Shown piece by piece: positions 39,674-47,523 of a stretch of 64,000 nt of DNA. Source of the stretch: Sinorhizobium sp. 6-70. GTDB lineage: Bacteria > Pseudomonadota > Alphaproteobacteria > Rhizobiales > Rhizobiaceae. The translations under genes were made by a program, and so were the position numbers. The first letter of the stretch is position 1, and each line of letters begins with the position of its first letter. Location of the stretch: the NCBI RefSeq assembly GCF_030124375.1, contig NZ_JASKLS010000002.1, positions 1-64,000 of the forward strand, read 5' to 3'. The notes under the pieces were generated by a model. That model searched no databases and was not told the DNA's origin. It saw only the letters and a program-made list of their open reading frames with translations.

Positions 39674-41020
39674 TCAGCCGGCGCGGCGCATCGTGCGCTC
39701 CCAGCCGGTCGCGACCTCGTCCATTGCGTCCTTCGGCGACGCCTCACCGAGCAGCGCTTTGGAAAGACCGGCGCGAAGCTGCGCCTCCACGGCGCCCCAG
39801 AACGCGTCGCGCGGATTGGCGATCGCGGTCTTCAGCTGGTCGGCCATCACGCTTGTGAAGCCGTAGGTGTTGACGACCTCCGGATCCGTGAGGACGGAAA
39901 GGCGTGCGGAGGCGTTGCCCTTTTCCATCGAACGCTTCGCCCATTCGCGGCTGGTGATGAACTGCACGAACTCGAAGGCCCAGCCGGTATGAGCACCCTT
40001 GGACGGAACCGCAAAACTCCAGCCGCCGAGCGAGGAGCGGCTGTCGGCCGCGCTCTCAAGACCCGGAACCATCGCCCATTTCCACTTGCCCTTGGTCTTG
40101 GACTTTTCGGATCTGTTGATGGGGGTGGCGGAGGCGTTGAGCGTGATCGCCATCGCGTAACGGTCGTTCTGGCCGTTGGCGATGATTTCATCCCATTCCC
40201 ACGTGAGCGCGTCCTGCGGCACCACATTGTGCTTGTTGAGCAGGCTTGCGTAGAATTCGAGGCCGGCCAGCGACTTCGCGTTGTTGATCCAGATGTCCTT
40301 CGTCTTGCTGTCGTAAAAGCCGCCGCCTGCCGAGAGAAGGTAGGGACCGAAATGATCGACGATAGCGCCACCCTGGCGGGCGCAGTAGCCCACACCGAAA
40401 CGGTTCGGCTTGCCTGCCTCGGTCAGCTTCTGGGCCGCATCGAGATATTCGGCGAATGTGGTCGGCGGGGTCTTGATGCCGACCGCTTCCAGGAGAGCCG
40501 GCTGGTAGTGCAGGATATAGGTGGTGCTGCGGTAGGGCACGCCGCGCAGCACGCCGTCGATGCTGGCGAGGTCGAGCGATGCCTGCGAGAATTCGTCCAT
40601 GCCGAAATCGGCGGCGTACTTCCCGCCGGCCTTCTTCAGGAGCTCGTTGACGTCCTCCATATACGGATGCATCCAGCCGATCATCGAGGCGCCCATCTGC
40701 ATAACGTCGAAGCTCGTCGTGCTCCCGCTGGTCAATTCGGCGCGAGCACGGGTAATGAGCGGCTCGTTCGGCAACTGGATGTATTCGACCTCGATGCCTG
40801 TCTCCTTGGTGAAGGCCGGAATCGCATCTTCAACGATCGTGCCCTTCCACGGCGCGCTGTCGCCGAGCACGGTGAGCTTCTGCGGCTTGCTCTGGGCAAG
40901 CGCCGGCGTGAAGAGCGCCGAGCGCATCAGCCCCGCGCCGGCGATGGTCGCCGCCGAACCGATCATCATGCTGCGGCGGTTGATAGCTGGTCCGCCGTAC
41001 TTTCCCTTGTTCTTCTCCAT
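39674..41020 (-). CDS. ABC transporter extracellular solute-binding protein with Tat-like signal
   Basis: A 448-residue family-1 binding protein. The leader contains NRRSMMIGSAATIAGAG, a twin-arginine-type export signal, with cleavage likely near TPALAQ. It has the family features TVLGDSAPWKG, then MGASMIGWMHPYMEDV and the late NASARLSVLTD. The ATG at 41020 is preferred because GGAGGAA lies seven bases upstream; the ATG at 41026 is too close to it. Folded export through Tat is rare among sugar-binding proteins but known in rhizobia. It feeds the two permeases encoded just upstream on the minus strand. Confidence 0.9.
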   Translation of the reverse strand: MEKNKGKYGGPAINRRSMMIGSAATIAGAGLMRSALFTPALAQSKPQKLTVLGDSAPWKGTIVEDAIPAFTKETGIEVEYIQLPNEPLITRARAELTSGSTTSFDVMQMGASMIGWMHPYMEDVNELLKKAGGKYAADFGMDEFSQASLDLASIDGVLRGVPYRSTTYILHYQPALLEAVGIKTPPTTFAEYLDAAQKLTEAGKPNRFGVGYCARQGGAIVDHFGPYLLSAGGGFYDSKTKDIWINNAKSLAGLEFYASLLNKHNVVPQDALTWEWDEIIANGQNDRYAMAITLNASATPINRSEKSKTKGKWKWAMVPGLESAADSRSSLGGWSFAVPSKGAHTGWAFEFVQFITSREWAKRSMEKGNASARLSVLTDPEVVNTYGFTSVMADQLKTAIANPRDAFWGAVEAQLRAGLSKALLGEASPKDAMDEVATGWERTMRRAG

Positions 41021-41053
41021 TCCCATTTCCTCCTCCGTTGCTTGCAGACACAT

Positions 41054-41899
41054 TCACTTCACGGTTCCCGACGACAGTCCCTGCACCAGGTGCTTCTGGA
41101 CGATCAGCGAGAAGATGATGACGGGGATGACGACGAGCACGCCCGAGGCCGTGATCGCTCCCCAGTTGGTGCCGGTCTCCCCACCGGCATAGCTTGCGAG
41201 CAGCACCGGCGAGGTACGCGTCGCATTGTTTGTGAGGATCGCCGCAAAGATGAAGTCGTTCCAGGCGAGCAGCAGCGACAGGATCGCGGCGGTAACGATG
41301 CCCGGCCGGGCGAGCGGCAGCACGATTCTGCGGAAGGCGAGCATCCTCGAAGCGCCGTCGATATAGGCCGCCTCCTCAAGCTCCTTCGGCAGGTTGGCGA
41401 AATAGTCCTTCATCACCCAGACGATCAGCGGGAGACTGAAGGTCGTGTAGGCGATGATGACCGAAATGCGCGTGTTGGACAGTCCGACTGCCTTGAAGAG
41501 CACGAAGAGTGGAAGGAGGATCGCTACCGGCGGCAGCATCCGCATGATCAGGAGCGTGATCATCGCCACACCACGGCCCGGAAAATGGAAGCGCGCGAAG
41601 GTGTAGGACGCCGGGATTCCTATAAGCAGGGAAAGCGTCACCGAGGCCGTCGTGACGACGAGCGAATTGCCGAAGGACGCCAGGAAGTCCGACTGCGTCA
41701 GCACGTGCACATAGTTCTCAAAGGTCGGTATCCAGAAGAACACCGGCGGGTTGGTGAAGATCTGCTCGCGCGTCTTGAGCGAGATACCGACGATCCATAG
41801 AAGCGGGAAGACGAAAACCAGGAAAAGGCTTACGAGACCCGCGTAGGTCAGCACGTAGCTGGTGAACTTGCGGCGCTTGCCGCGGGCGAAACCGGACAT
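41054..41899 (-). CDS. Sugar ABC transporter permease (MalG-like)
   Basis: A 281-residue inner-membrane permease with six helices. The EAA loop reads EEAAYIDGASRMLAFRRIVLP. The ATG at 41899 overlaps the stop of the previous permease gene by one base; a GTG one codon earlier is the alternative. It pairs with the permease at 41899-42846 to form the channel. Confidence 0.93.
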   Translation of the reverse strand: MSGFARGKRRKFTSYVLTYAGLVSLFLVFVFPLLWIVGISLKTREQIFTNPPVFFWIPTFENYVHVLTQSDFLASFGNSLVVTTASVTLSLLIGIPASYTFARFHFPGRGVAMITLLIMRMLPPVAILLPLFVLFKAVGLSNTRISVIIAYTTFSLPLIVWVMKDYFANLPKELEEAAYIDGASRMLAFRRIVLPLARPGIVTAAILSLLLAWNDFIFAAILTNNATRTSPVLLASYAGGETGTNWGAITASGVLVVIPVIIFSLIVQKHLVQGLSSGTVK

Positions 41900-42846
41900 C
41901 ACTGGATCTCCTTCCGCTTGGTGGCGAGGATGAAGAAAACGCAGAAGATCAGCACGATGAAGAGCATGACCCAGGACGAGGCAGCCGCGAGCGTCAGATC
42001 GAAGGATAGGAACGACGCCTCGAAGGTGTAGACGGAGAGCAGCTTCGTCGCATTCGCCGGGCCGCCGCCCGTCATCACCCAGATGTTCTCGAAGGAGCGA
42101 AACTCGAAGATCGTGCGGAGAAGGACTGCCACGACCACATAGGGCATAAGGAGTGGCAGCGTCACGTGGCGGAAGGTCTGCCAGGAGTTCGCGCCATCGA
42201 CGGCGGCCGCCTCGACCGGCTCACTCGGCAGCGACTGCAGCCCGGCGAGCAGCAGGATCGCGACGAAAGGCGTGTTCTGCCAGATGTTGACGATGCCGAC
42301 GGCAATCAGTGCCAGATTGGGGTCTCCAAGCCAGACCGTCCTGGTGCCGAGGATGGCGTTGACTAGCCCGTAGCTCGGATCGAGTAGCAGCTTCCAGGTC
42401 AGTGCGGCCACGATCGGCGTGATCATCATGGGAATGATGAGCGCGGTGCGGAAGATGCGCACGAAAGGCACGCGGCTGTTGAGAAGAAGCGCCACGCCAA
42501 GACCGAAGAGCAGTTCCAGCGTCACTGTCGAGAGCGTGTAGCCAATCGTCAGCAGGAGGCTCGACCGAAACAGCGGATCGGTGAAGAGATCCTCGTAGTT
42601 GGCGAGACCGACGAATCTGCCGGCCAGCAGCGCGCTGTCGATTGTCCAGCCCTGAAAGCTCAGCAACAGCGAGAAAGTGAGCGGAATGCCGAAGACGAGA
42701 AGGCTGGCGATGATCGTCGGAACGGTCGTCAGCGGTACGAACATCCGGTCCTGAAATTTGATCCACGCATTGCGACGTTCGGACATGGCGTCCTCGCCGA
42801 CCATGTCGACATATCCGCCTGTCGGCTCGAACTGCTGAGCCACCAT
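41899..42846 (-). CDS. Sugar ABC transporter permease (MalF-like)
   Basis: A 315-residue inner-membrane permease. After a 45-residue polar N-terminus come six helices; the EAA loop reads VEAAAVDGANSWQTFRHVTLP and the conserved VMTGGGPANAT precedes the last helices. GGAGGAGGA lies just upstream of the ATG. It is the first gene of the transport part of the cluster, and a 244-base gap with palindromic control DNA separates it from DhaL. Confidence 0.93.
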   Translation of the reverse strand: MVAQQFEPTGGYVDMVGEDAMSERRNAWIKFQDRMFVPLTTVPTIIASLLVFGIPLTFSLLLSFQGWTIDSALLAGRFVGLANYEDLFTDPLFRSSLLLTIGYTLSTVTLELLFGLGVALLLNSRVPFVRIFRTALIIPMMITPIVAALTWKLLLDPSYGLVNAILGTRTVWLGDPNLALIAVGIVNIWQNTPFVAILLLAGLQSLPSEPVEAAAVDGANSWQTFRHVTLPLLMPYVVVAVLLRTIFEFRSFENIWVMTGGGPANATKLLSVYTFEASFLSFDLTLAAASSWVMLFIVLIFCVFFILATKRKEIQ

Positions 42847-42896
42847 TTTTTCCTCCTCCTACAGTCGGTCGCTCCAGACCGTCCGTCGCCTTCAGC

Positions 42897-42967
42897 TTAC
42901 CTAACGTCCAGCGTCAACACTCAAACTATTTACCTAACAAAATGCAAGAAGAAATTTGCATTTTGTT
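42897..42967 (-). promoter_or_regulatory. Palindromic control region before the 42.8-37.1 kb transport operon
   Basis: A perfect inverted repeat AACAAAATGCAA (42936-42947) and TTGCATTTTGTT (42956-42967) with an eight-base spacer. Two direct copies of TTACCTAAC lie at 42897-42905 and 42930-42938, 33 bases apart. On the minus strand TTGACG (42917-42912) is a possible -35. The AT-rich stem without a U-run suits an operator better than a terminator of the DhaL operon, though the latter is not excluded. The LacI protein at 47.5 kb is the obvious candidate to bind here. Confidence 0.55.
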
Positions 42968-43090
42968 ATTTTATTTAGCGTTGCCCGCTCTTTTCCCAAT
43001 GCTGATAGGCAGAAACCACGGTCACCGACGACTCGCCTCGCGTGAAAATACGTCGATAACGCAGTGAAGTGTGCCGAGTTTGTTAGGTTG

Positions 43091-43714
43091 TTAGGTTGCG
43101 TTTTGCGGTAATTCCGCCACCGCCTTTGTCAACGCGACAAAAGCCAACATGCCGGGATCGTCGAGACCCACACTTTTCTCGGCAAAGAACTTTGCCCGCC
43201 CCATACGACAAGGCCGGCCGCGGAACTCAAGTATAACCCGGTCGACCGCCTCCCGGGCGGCACGCGCAGCTCCTTCGGCATCGACCTCTCCGGCCACCGC
43301 GGCAGCAACGGCATCCAGCGCATCCAGCACCGTCTTGTCGCCGAGCTTGGCGTTGCCCCTCGCCATCATCCCGTCGCGCGCCGCGGCAAGGAGACTGGAA
43401 AGGTCCTCCCAATCGACGCGTTCCCATTCTCTTGTCTGCTTCGACAAACCTAGGAGCGAACTGGCGAAAAGCGTCCCCAGGCTGGAGCCCGTTGCCGACA
43501 TGCCGGCGCGGGCAAGCCTGCCGAAGACGTCGCTCACCGATCCTGCCGCTTGCGGCTCCGATGCTGCCATGGCGCCAATAACGCGGGCGAGCATGGAGCC
43601 CGTGTCGCCATCACCCAGCTTCGCGTCGGCGGCGTTCAATTCCTGCTCCAGGCCGGCCATGGCCCGGGCGGCGCGGCTGACGCCCTCGGCGATCTGGAAA
43701 ACTGTCAGTTCCAT
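43091..43714 (-). CDS. dhaL: DhaL-type kinase subunit (ATP-binding)
   Basis: A 207-residue all-helical subunit that carries ATP/ADP and phosphorylates the substrate held by DhaK. Magnesium-binding aspartates are D30, D35 and D37 in DAKLGDGDTG; the canonical form is GDGDHG, so His is replaced by Thr. The segment GMSATGSSLGTLFASSLLG is the usual nucleotide loop. Its ATG overlaps the DhaK stop by one base. No phosphotransferase DhaM gene is seen, so the pair is presumably ATP-dependent. The substrate may be a ketotriose or ketotetrose rather than dihydroxyacetone. Confidence 0.88.
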   Translation of the reverse strand: MELTVFQIAEGVSRAARAMAGLEQELNAADAKLGDGDTGSMLARVIGAMAASEPQAAGSVSDVFGRLARAGMSATGSSLGTLFASSLLGLSKQTREWERVDWEDLSSLLAAARDGMMARGNAKLGDKTVLDALDAVAAAVAGEVDAEGAARAAREAVDRVILEFRGRPCRMGRAKFFAEKSVGLDDPGMLAFVALTKAVAELPQNAT

Positions 43715-44712
43715 CAGGAGACCCTCCAGAACGGGCATTCAGCCGGGGCGCACAGCAGCGTCTTCAATTCCTCGTCCAGGTGGAAGAGGCTGACCGATGC
43801 TCCCTGCATTTCCATCGAAGTCACGTAGTTGCCGACGAGCGGCTGAAAGACGTTCAGCCTCGCATCGTCAAGCCGTTTCCTGACCCGCCGATAAAGGATG
43901 AAGAGTTCCTCCAGAGGAGTGGCGCCGAGACCGTTGACCAGAACCGACACCTCGCTGCCTGCATGCGCGGGCAGATCGGCCAGCAACCGATCCACCATTT
44001 CGTCGGCGATCGCATCCGCGGGCCGGAGTCTGTCGCGCCATATTCCCGGTTCTCCATGGATACCGATCCCCATTTCGATCTCGTCTTCCGCAAGCTCGAA
44101 GCTGGGCTTAGCCGCCGACGGCAGCCGGCAGGGAGCAAGCCCGACACCGATCGTGCGGGTCGCAGCGACCGCTTTTGCGGCGACCCGCGTCACCTCCTCC
44201 AGGTCGGCCCCTCTGTCGGCGGAGGCTCCGGCAGCCTTGTAGGCATAGATCAACCCGGCCACACCGCGCCGACGGCCGATCTCGTCTGGGCCGCCACTGG
44301 CGATGTCGTCAGTGCCGAGCACGGTCGTGCAACGGATGCCTTCGTCCTCGAGCACCTCGCCGGCCATGTCGAAATTCATCCTGTCGCCGCCGTAATTGCC
44401 GTAAAGCCGCAGCACACCCCGACCACCATCGGCGAGCCGGATCGCATCTACGCAGCTGTCGATGTTTGGCCCCTCGAAAACGTTGCCGATCGAGCAGGTG
44501 TCGATGAGGCCACGGCCAACATAGCCGGTGAAAAGCGGCAGATGGCCGAAGCCGCCACCGGAAGCTATGCCGACCTTCCCGCTGGTCACGCCTTCCGCGC
44601 GCCGTATGACCCGGCCAGCCGCGCCGTCGCGCGCGAGCGACGGAAATGCGAGCGTGAGGCCATCGAGAGCTTCGTCGACATAATGTGCGGGATCGTTGAT
44701 GAGCTTCTTCAT
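43714..44712 (-). CDS. dhaK: DhaK-type kinase subunit (substrate-binding)
   Basis: A 332-residue DAK1-domain protein. The covalent substrate-binding His is H219 in EIEMGIGIHGEPG, and the second active-site His is H57 in GGGFGHLPLFTGYVG. In canonical DhaK the latter reads GSGHEPAHAGYVG; the replacement of Ser by Phe and Glu-Pro by Leu-Pro around H57 points to an altered sugar pocket. D110 (GGDRMNFD) is kept. It forms an operon with DhaL (1-base overlap) and the amidohydrolases upstream (12-base gap). Confidence 0.9.
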   Translation of the reverse strand: MKKLINDPAHYVDEALDGLTLAFPSLARDGAAGRVIRRAEGVTSGKVGIASGGGFGHLPLFTGYVGRGLIDTCSIGNVFEGPNIDSCVDAIRLADGGRGVLRLYGNYGGDRMNFDMAGEVLEDEGIRCTTVLGTDDIASGGPDEIGRRRGVAGLIYAYKAAGASADRGADLEEVTRVAAKAVAATRTIGVGLAPCRLPSAAKPSFELAEDEIEMGIGIHGEPGIWRDRLRPADAIADEMVDRLLADLPAHAGSEVSVLVNGLGATPLEELFILYRRVRKRLDDARLNVFQPLVGNYVTSMEMQGASVSLFHLDEELKTLLCAPAECPFWRVS

Positions 44713-44724
44713 GAAACAGGTCTT

Positions 44725-45837
44725 TCAATCGAGATTGGCATAGAAATTCATGGCGTTGTCATGGAACAGCATCTGCCGCTCGGCGGGGGTCATCGGCATT
44801 ACGATCGCACGCTGTGGATCGTCGAAGTCCCAATGCGGATAGTCGGTCGCAAACATCATGCGGTCGAAACCGATGAGGTCGAAGAGCAGGCGCAGTTCTT
44901 CGCGGCGCTCCGGCTCTTCGGCGGGCTGGGTGGTGAACCAGACGTTCTGCCTGAGATATTCGGAGGGTGGCCTTTTGCAGCGCGGTGTTTCGCTTCGCAT
45001 CTTCCGCCAATGATTGTCGAGCCGCCAGCCTAGCGACGGCACCCAGGCAAAGCCGGCCTCGATCATCACTATGCGGAGCTTTGGGAAAAGCTCGAAAACG
45101 CCTTCGAGGATCATGCTCGCAACCTGCGCGTGGGCGCTATGGGTCAACACATGATGGTCTTCGATATAGTAATCAGGCCAGCCGCTTGGCGACGGCGCAT
45201 AGGGCGACGGCCCACCGACATGGAAGCCGATCGGCATGTCGTTGCGCTCAGCGGCCTCGAAGATCGGCCAGTAGCGCTTGCGGCCGATCGGCTCGACGGA
45301 GCGCGAACCGAGCTGGATCTGGGCGAAATTCCTGTCTCCGGCCCGACGCTCGATTTCCTCGACGGCAAGTTCGGCGTCCTCCGCACCGATGTGGATCGAT
45401 GCCTTCAGCCGCTTGTCCTTCGAAGTAAACTCGTCCACCTGCCAGTCGTTGGTTGCCGTGCAGAGTGCCGCCGACAGGTCCGTGTTGCGGGCATTGTTGG
45501 CGCCGACGATCGGTTGCAGGATGCCGAACTTGACGTTGTGCGCGTCGAGATGCTGGACCTGCATAAACTCCAGGTCAGAACCGGGCGGGTTGCCGTTCGG
45601 CGGCCACGCATCGCGGCGCGCCGTCTCGGGCGTGAAGCGCGGATAGGGACCGCCTCGTCCGGCATACACGCAATGCGCCAGGCTGCCATAGGCATCGAGG
45701 TGATCGCGCCAGTGCTTCTCGAGATAGGGGTGCAGCGCCTTTTTATGCTTCAGCGATGGATGAATATCGCAGTCGACTAACTGAAACCTCGTGTCGCCCT
45801 GTACCTGCCGCTCAAGGACTTGATCGACCGCACTCAT
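44725..45837 (-). CDS. Amidohydrolase_2-family metal-dependent hydrolase/decarboxylase
   Basis: A 370-residue TIM-barrel protein of the amidohydrolase-related (ACMSD/LigW/lactonase) group. The first metal motif is reduced to VDCDIHPS (one His instead of HxH). Other likely ligands are in IGFHVGGP (His), HSAHAQ (His) and the late FATDYPHWDFD (Asp). Family members hydrolyse sugar or pyrone lactones or decarboxylate aromatic acids. It starts four bases inside the preceding gene (ATGA overlap) and is a paralogue of it. Substrate unknown. Confidence 0.85.
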   Translation of the reverse strand: MSAVDQVLERQVQGDTRFQLVDCDIHPSLKHKKALHPYLEKHWRDHLDAYGSLAHCVYAGRGGPYPRFTPETARRDAWPPNGNPPGSDLEFMQVQHLDAHNVKFGILQPIVGANNARNTDLSAALCTATNDWQVDEFTSKDKRLKASIHIGAEDAELAVEEIERRAGDRNFAQIQLGSRSVEPIGRKRYWPIFEAAERNDMPIGFHVGGPSPYAPSPSGWPDYYIEDHHVLTHSAHAQVASMILEGVFELFPKLRIVMIEAGFAWVPSLGWRLDNHWRKMRSETPRCKRPPSEYLRQNVWFTTQPAEEPERREELRLLFDLIGFDRMMFATDYPHWDFDDPQRAIVMPMTPAERQMLFHDNAMNFYANLD

Positions 45838-46898
45838 TGGATCGTCTCCCTCAGTCTCGGGTAGGTTGCGAGCGGATTGTCACGCGCCATCTTCTCGACG
45901 AGGCGAGCCGGTACGCCCTCGGGAAGCACGCGATCGGCGTCGAACTGCCAGTGCGGGTAGTCGGTGGCGAAGAGCAGCATGTCGTCCGAGCCGATCTGGT
46001 CCAGCACCCGCTCAAGAACTGCCGGGTCGCCGGGGGCATCGATGGGCTGCGCCGTAAGGCGCACGTGCCGGCGCACGATGTCGATCGGGGATTCGTCCAC
46101 CCACGGCACTTCCGGACGCACTGCGCGCCATGTCTTGCGCGCGCGCCAGAGGAAGCCTGGAAGCCAGGTCACGCCGCTTTCAATCAAAACGATCTTCAGT
46201 TCGGGGAACTTGACGAACACGCCCTGGAAAATGAGGCTGAGAAGCTGGCTCTCGAAGGCATGATTGTTGCTGACATAGTCCTGCAGATAGTGGCTCGGCC
46301 AGCCATTCGTCGTCGGGGCGTAACGGTAAAGGCTGCCGGCGTGGAGGCCGATCGGCAAGTCGTGGCGGGTCGCCGCCTCGAAAATGGGCCAGTAGTGCTG
46401 CTTGCCGAGCATCATGTCGAGCGCCACCGGCATCAGGACCTGTACGAAACGGCGATCCCCGGCCAATCGTTCGATTTCCTCGACAGCAAGCCGCGGGTTC
46501 TGGCTCGGCACCACGATCGACGCGCGCAGCCGGGGATCGCGCGCGAGCCATTCCGCCCTCACCCAGTCGTTGACTGCCGAGCAGATGGCGGCCCCCATCG
46601 TTTCGCTGATCGTGAAAGACCCGCCGTAAAGGACATTGCAGATCGCAAAGCGCGCACCGAAACCATCCAGGGCATGTTTTTGCAGGAGATCGAAATTGCT
46701 GCCGGGAATGGCGTCGCCATCACGCCAGTCGGGCCGGCAGGCAATCGGCGAGTTCGGCAGGTAGCTTGCCGGTTGGAAGTTATCCTGCCCGCGCGCAATG
46801 AACGCCTCTCGCCAATAGTCGTTCATGTAGGGCAGCAGCGCCTTGATCGTTGGCACCCCTGGATGAATATCGCAATCGATGGCATCGGAAATCGACAA
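45834..46898 (-). CDS. Amidohydrolase_2-family protein, paralogue of the next gene
   Basis: A 354-residue TIM-barrel hydrolase with the same landmarks as its neighbour: IDCDIHPGVP at the start, IGLHAGSLYRYAPT with a likely metal His, FESQLLSLIFQGVF, IVLIESGVTWLPGFLWR and the closing FATDYPHWQFD. Sequence identity between the two is moderate, so they are an old duplication, possibly acting in sequence or as a heterodimer. Translational coupling is indicated by the four-base overlap. Placed between a Rieske protein and the DhaKL kinase. Confidence 0.85.
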   Translation of the reverse strand: MSISDAIDCDIHPGVPTIKALLPYMNDYWREAFIARGQDNFQPASYLPNSPIACRPDWRDGDAIPGSNFDLLQKHALDGFGARFAICNVLYGGSFTISETMGAAICSAVNDWVRAEWLARDPRLRASIVVPSQNPRLAVEEIERLAGDRRFVQVLMPVALDMMLGKQHYWPIFEAATRHDLPIGLHAGSLYRYAPTTNGWPSHYLQDYVSNNHAFESQLLSLIFQGVFVKFPELKIVLIESGVTWLPGFLWRARKTWRAVRPEVPWVDESPIDIVRRHVRLTAQPIDAPGDPAVLERVLDQIGSDDMLLFATDYPHWQFDADRVLPEGVPARLVEKMARDNPLATYPRLRETIQ

Positions 46899-46929
46899 AA
46901 CGGAACCTCCTCATTCCGGGCCTGGTGGT

Positions 46930-47343
46930 CTAGAGTTCGACGACGATGTACTGGTCCTCGACGGAAACGCCGAACGTCTCGGCGACATACGGACCTGCGA
47001 CCAGTGTCTCGCCGGACTCGACACTGAGGTCGTAGGGCCTCGCCCGGAATTTCCGCGGATCACACCAGGATTTCCCCGTGCGCAGATCGAATTCCCAGCT
47101 GTGCCATGGGCAGCGGATGAACTCTCCCGGACGGGAATGACAGAACTTTCCCGGTTCCGTCGAGGTCGTCAGCCCAACGGTCGCGCCGGCTGCGAGGCTG
47201 CCGCCCTGGTGAGGGCAGGTGTCGGAAATGCCGAACAGTTCGCCGTTGACGTTGAAGACGGCGATGGACCGCCCCTCAACATGGACAAGCTTCTGCGATC
47301 CCGAAGGGATCTCCGCCAAAGCGGCGACTATATGCCTCGCCAC
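46930..47343 (-). CDS. Rieske [2Fe-2S] ferredoxin-like protein
   Basis: About 137 residues holding one Rieske domain. Cluster ligands are C43 and H45 (DTCPHQGGSL) and C78 and H81 (IRCPWHSWEFD). A GTG at 47343 is taken as start because GGGAGGAAATC lies directly before it; a TTG seven codons earlier is the alternative. The protein is longer than BphF-type ferredoxins (about 105) and has an insertion between the ligand pairs. No oxygenase alpha subunit or ferredoxin reductase is encoded in the window, so its electron partner is unknown. First gene of the minus-strand cluster, divergent from the LacI gene. Confidence 0.88.
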   Translation of the reverse strand: MARHIVAALAEIPSGSQKLVHVEGRSIAVFNVNGELFGISDTCPHQGGSLAAGATVGLTTSTEPGKFCHSRPGEFIRCPWHSWEFDLRTGKSWCDPRKFRARPYDLSVESGETLVAGPYVAETFGVSVEDQYIVVEL

Positions 47344-47400
47344 GATTTCCTCCCGGAATGGCAACCAGGACAGTCCTCCACCGAGGCCGCCCTTTAACTT

Positions 47401-47421
47401 TGTTAGGGGCGGAAGCTAACA
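47401..47421. promoter_or_regulatory. Inverted repeat in the Rieske/LacI divergent promoter region
   Basis: TGTTAG (47401-47406) and CTAACA (47416-47421) are perfect complements with a nine-base spacer. The same TGTTAGG word occurs, in either orientation, at 42933, 43081 and 43089 and with one change at 42899, all in non-coding or stop-codon DNA of the cluster. A LacI operator is possible but not proven. Confidence 0.4.
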
Positions 47422-47523
47422 TTACAAAGCAAATAGCGCAACATTGTTTTGTACTTTGCTGCACACCTTGACGTTAAGCCTCTCCTGCGTCACAACAAAA
47501 CCGACAAAGAACAGAGTTTGCCG

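Noticed and set aside
39989..41800. A 603-codon open frame on the plus strand opposite the binding-protein and permease genes
   Set aside because: It mirrors the codon pattern of the minus-strand genes, has no recognisable domain and is rich in Arg, His and Gly. It is a high-GC shadow frame; similar ones at 20929-22311, 22754-23497 and 23737-25014 were rejected for the same reason.
42936..42967. Reading the 12-8-12 palindrome as a rho-independent terminator
   Set aside because: The stem is AT-rich and not followed by a U-run in the minus direction, and it lies directly upstream of an operon. Kept as a probable operator, with the alternative noted.
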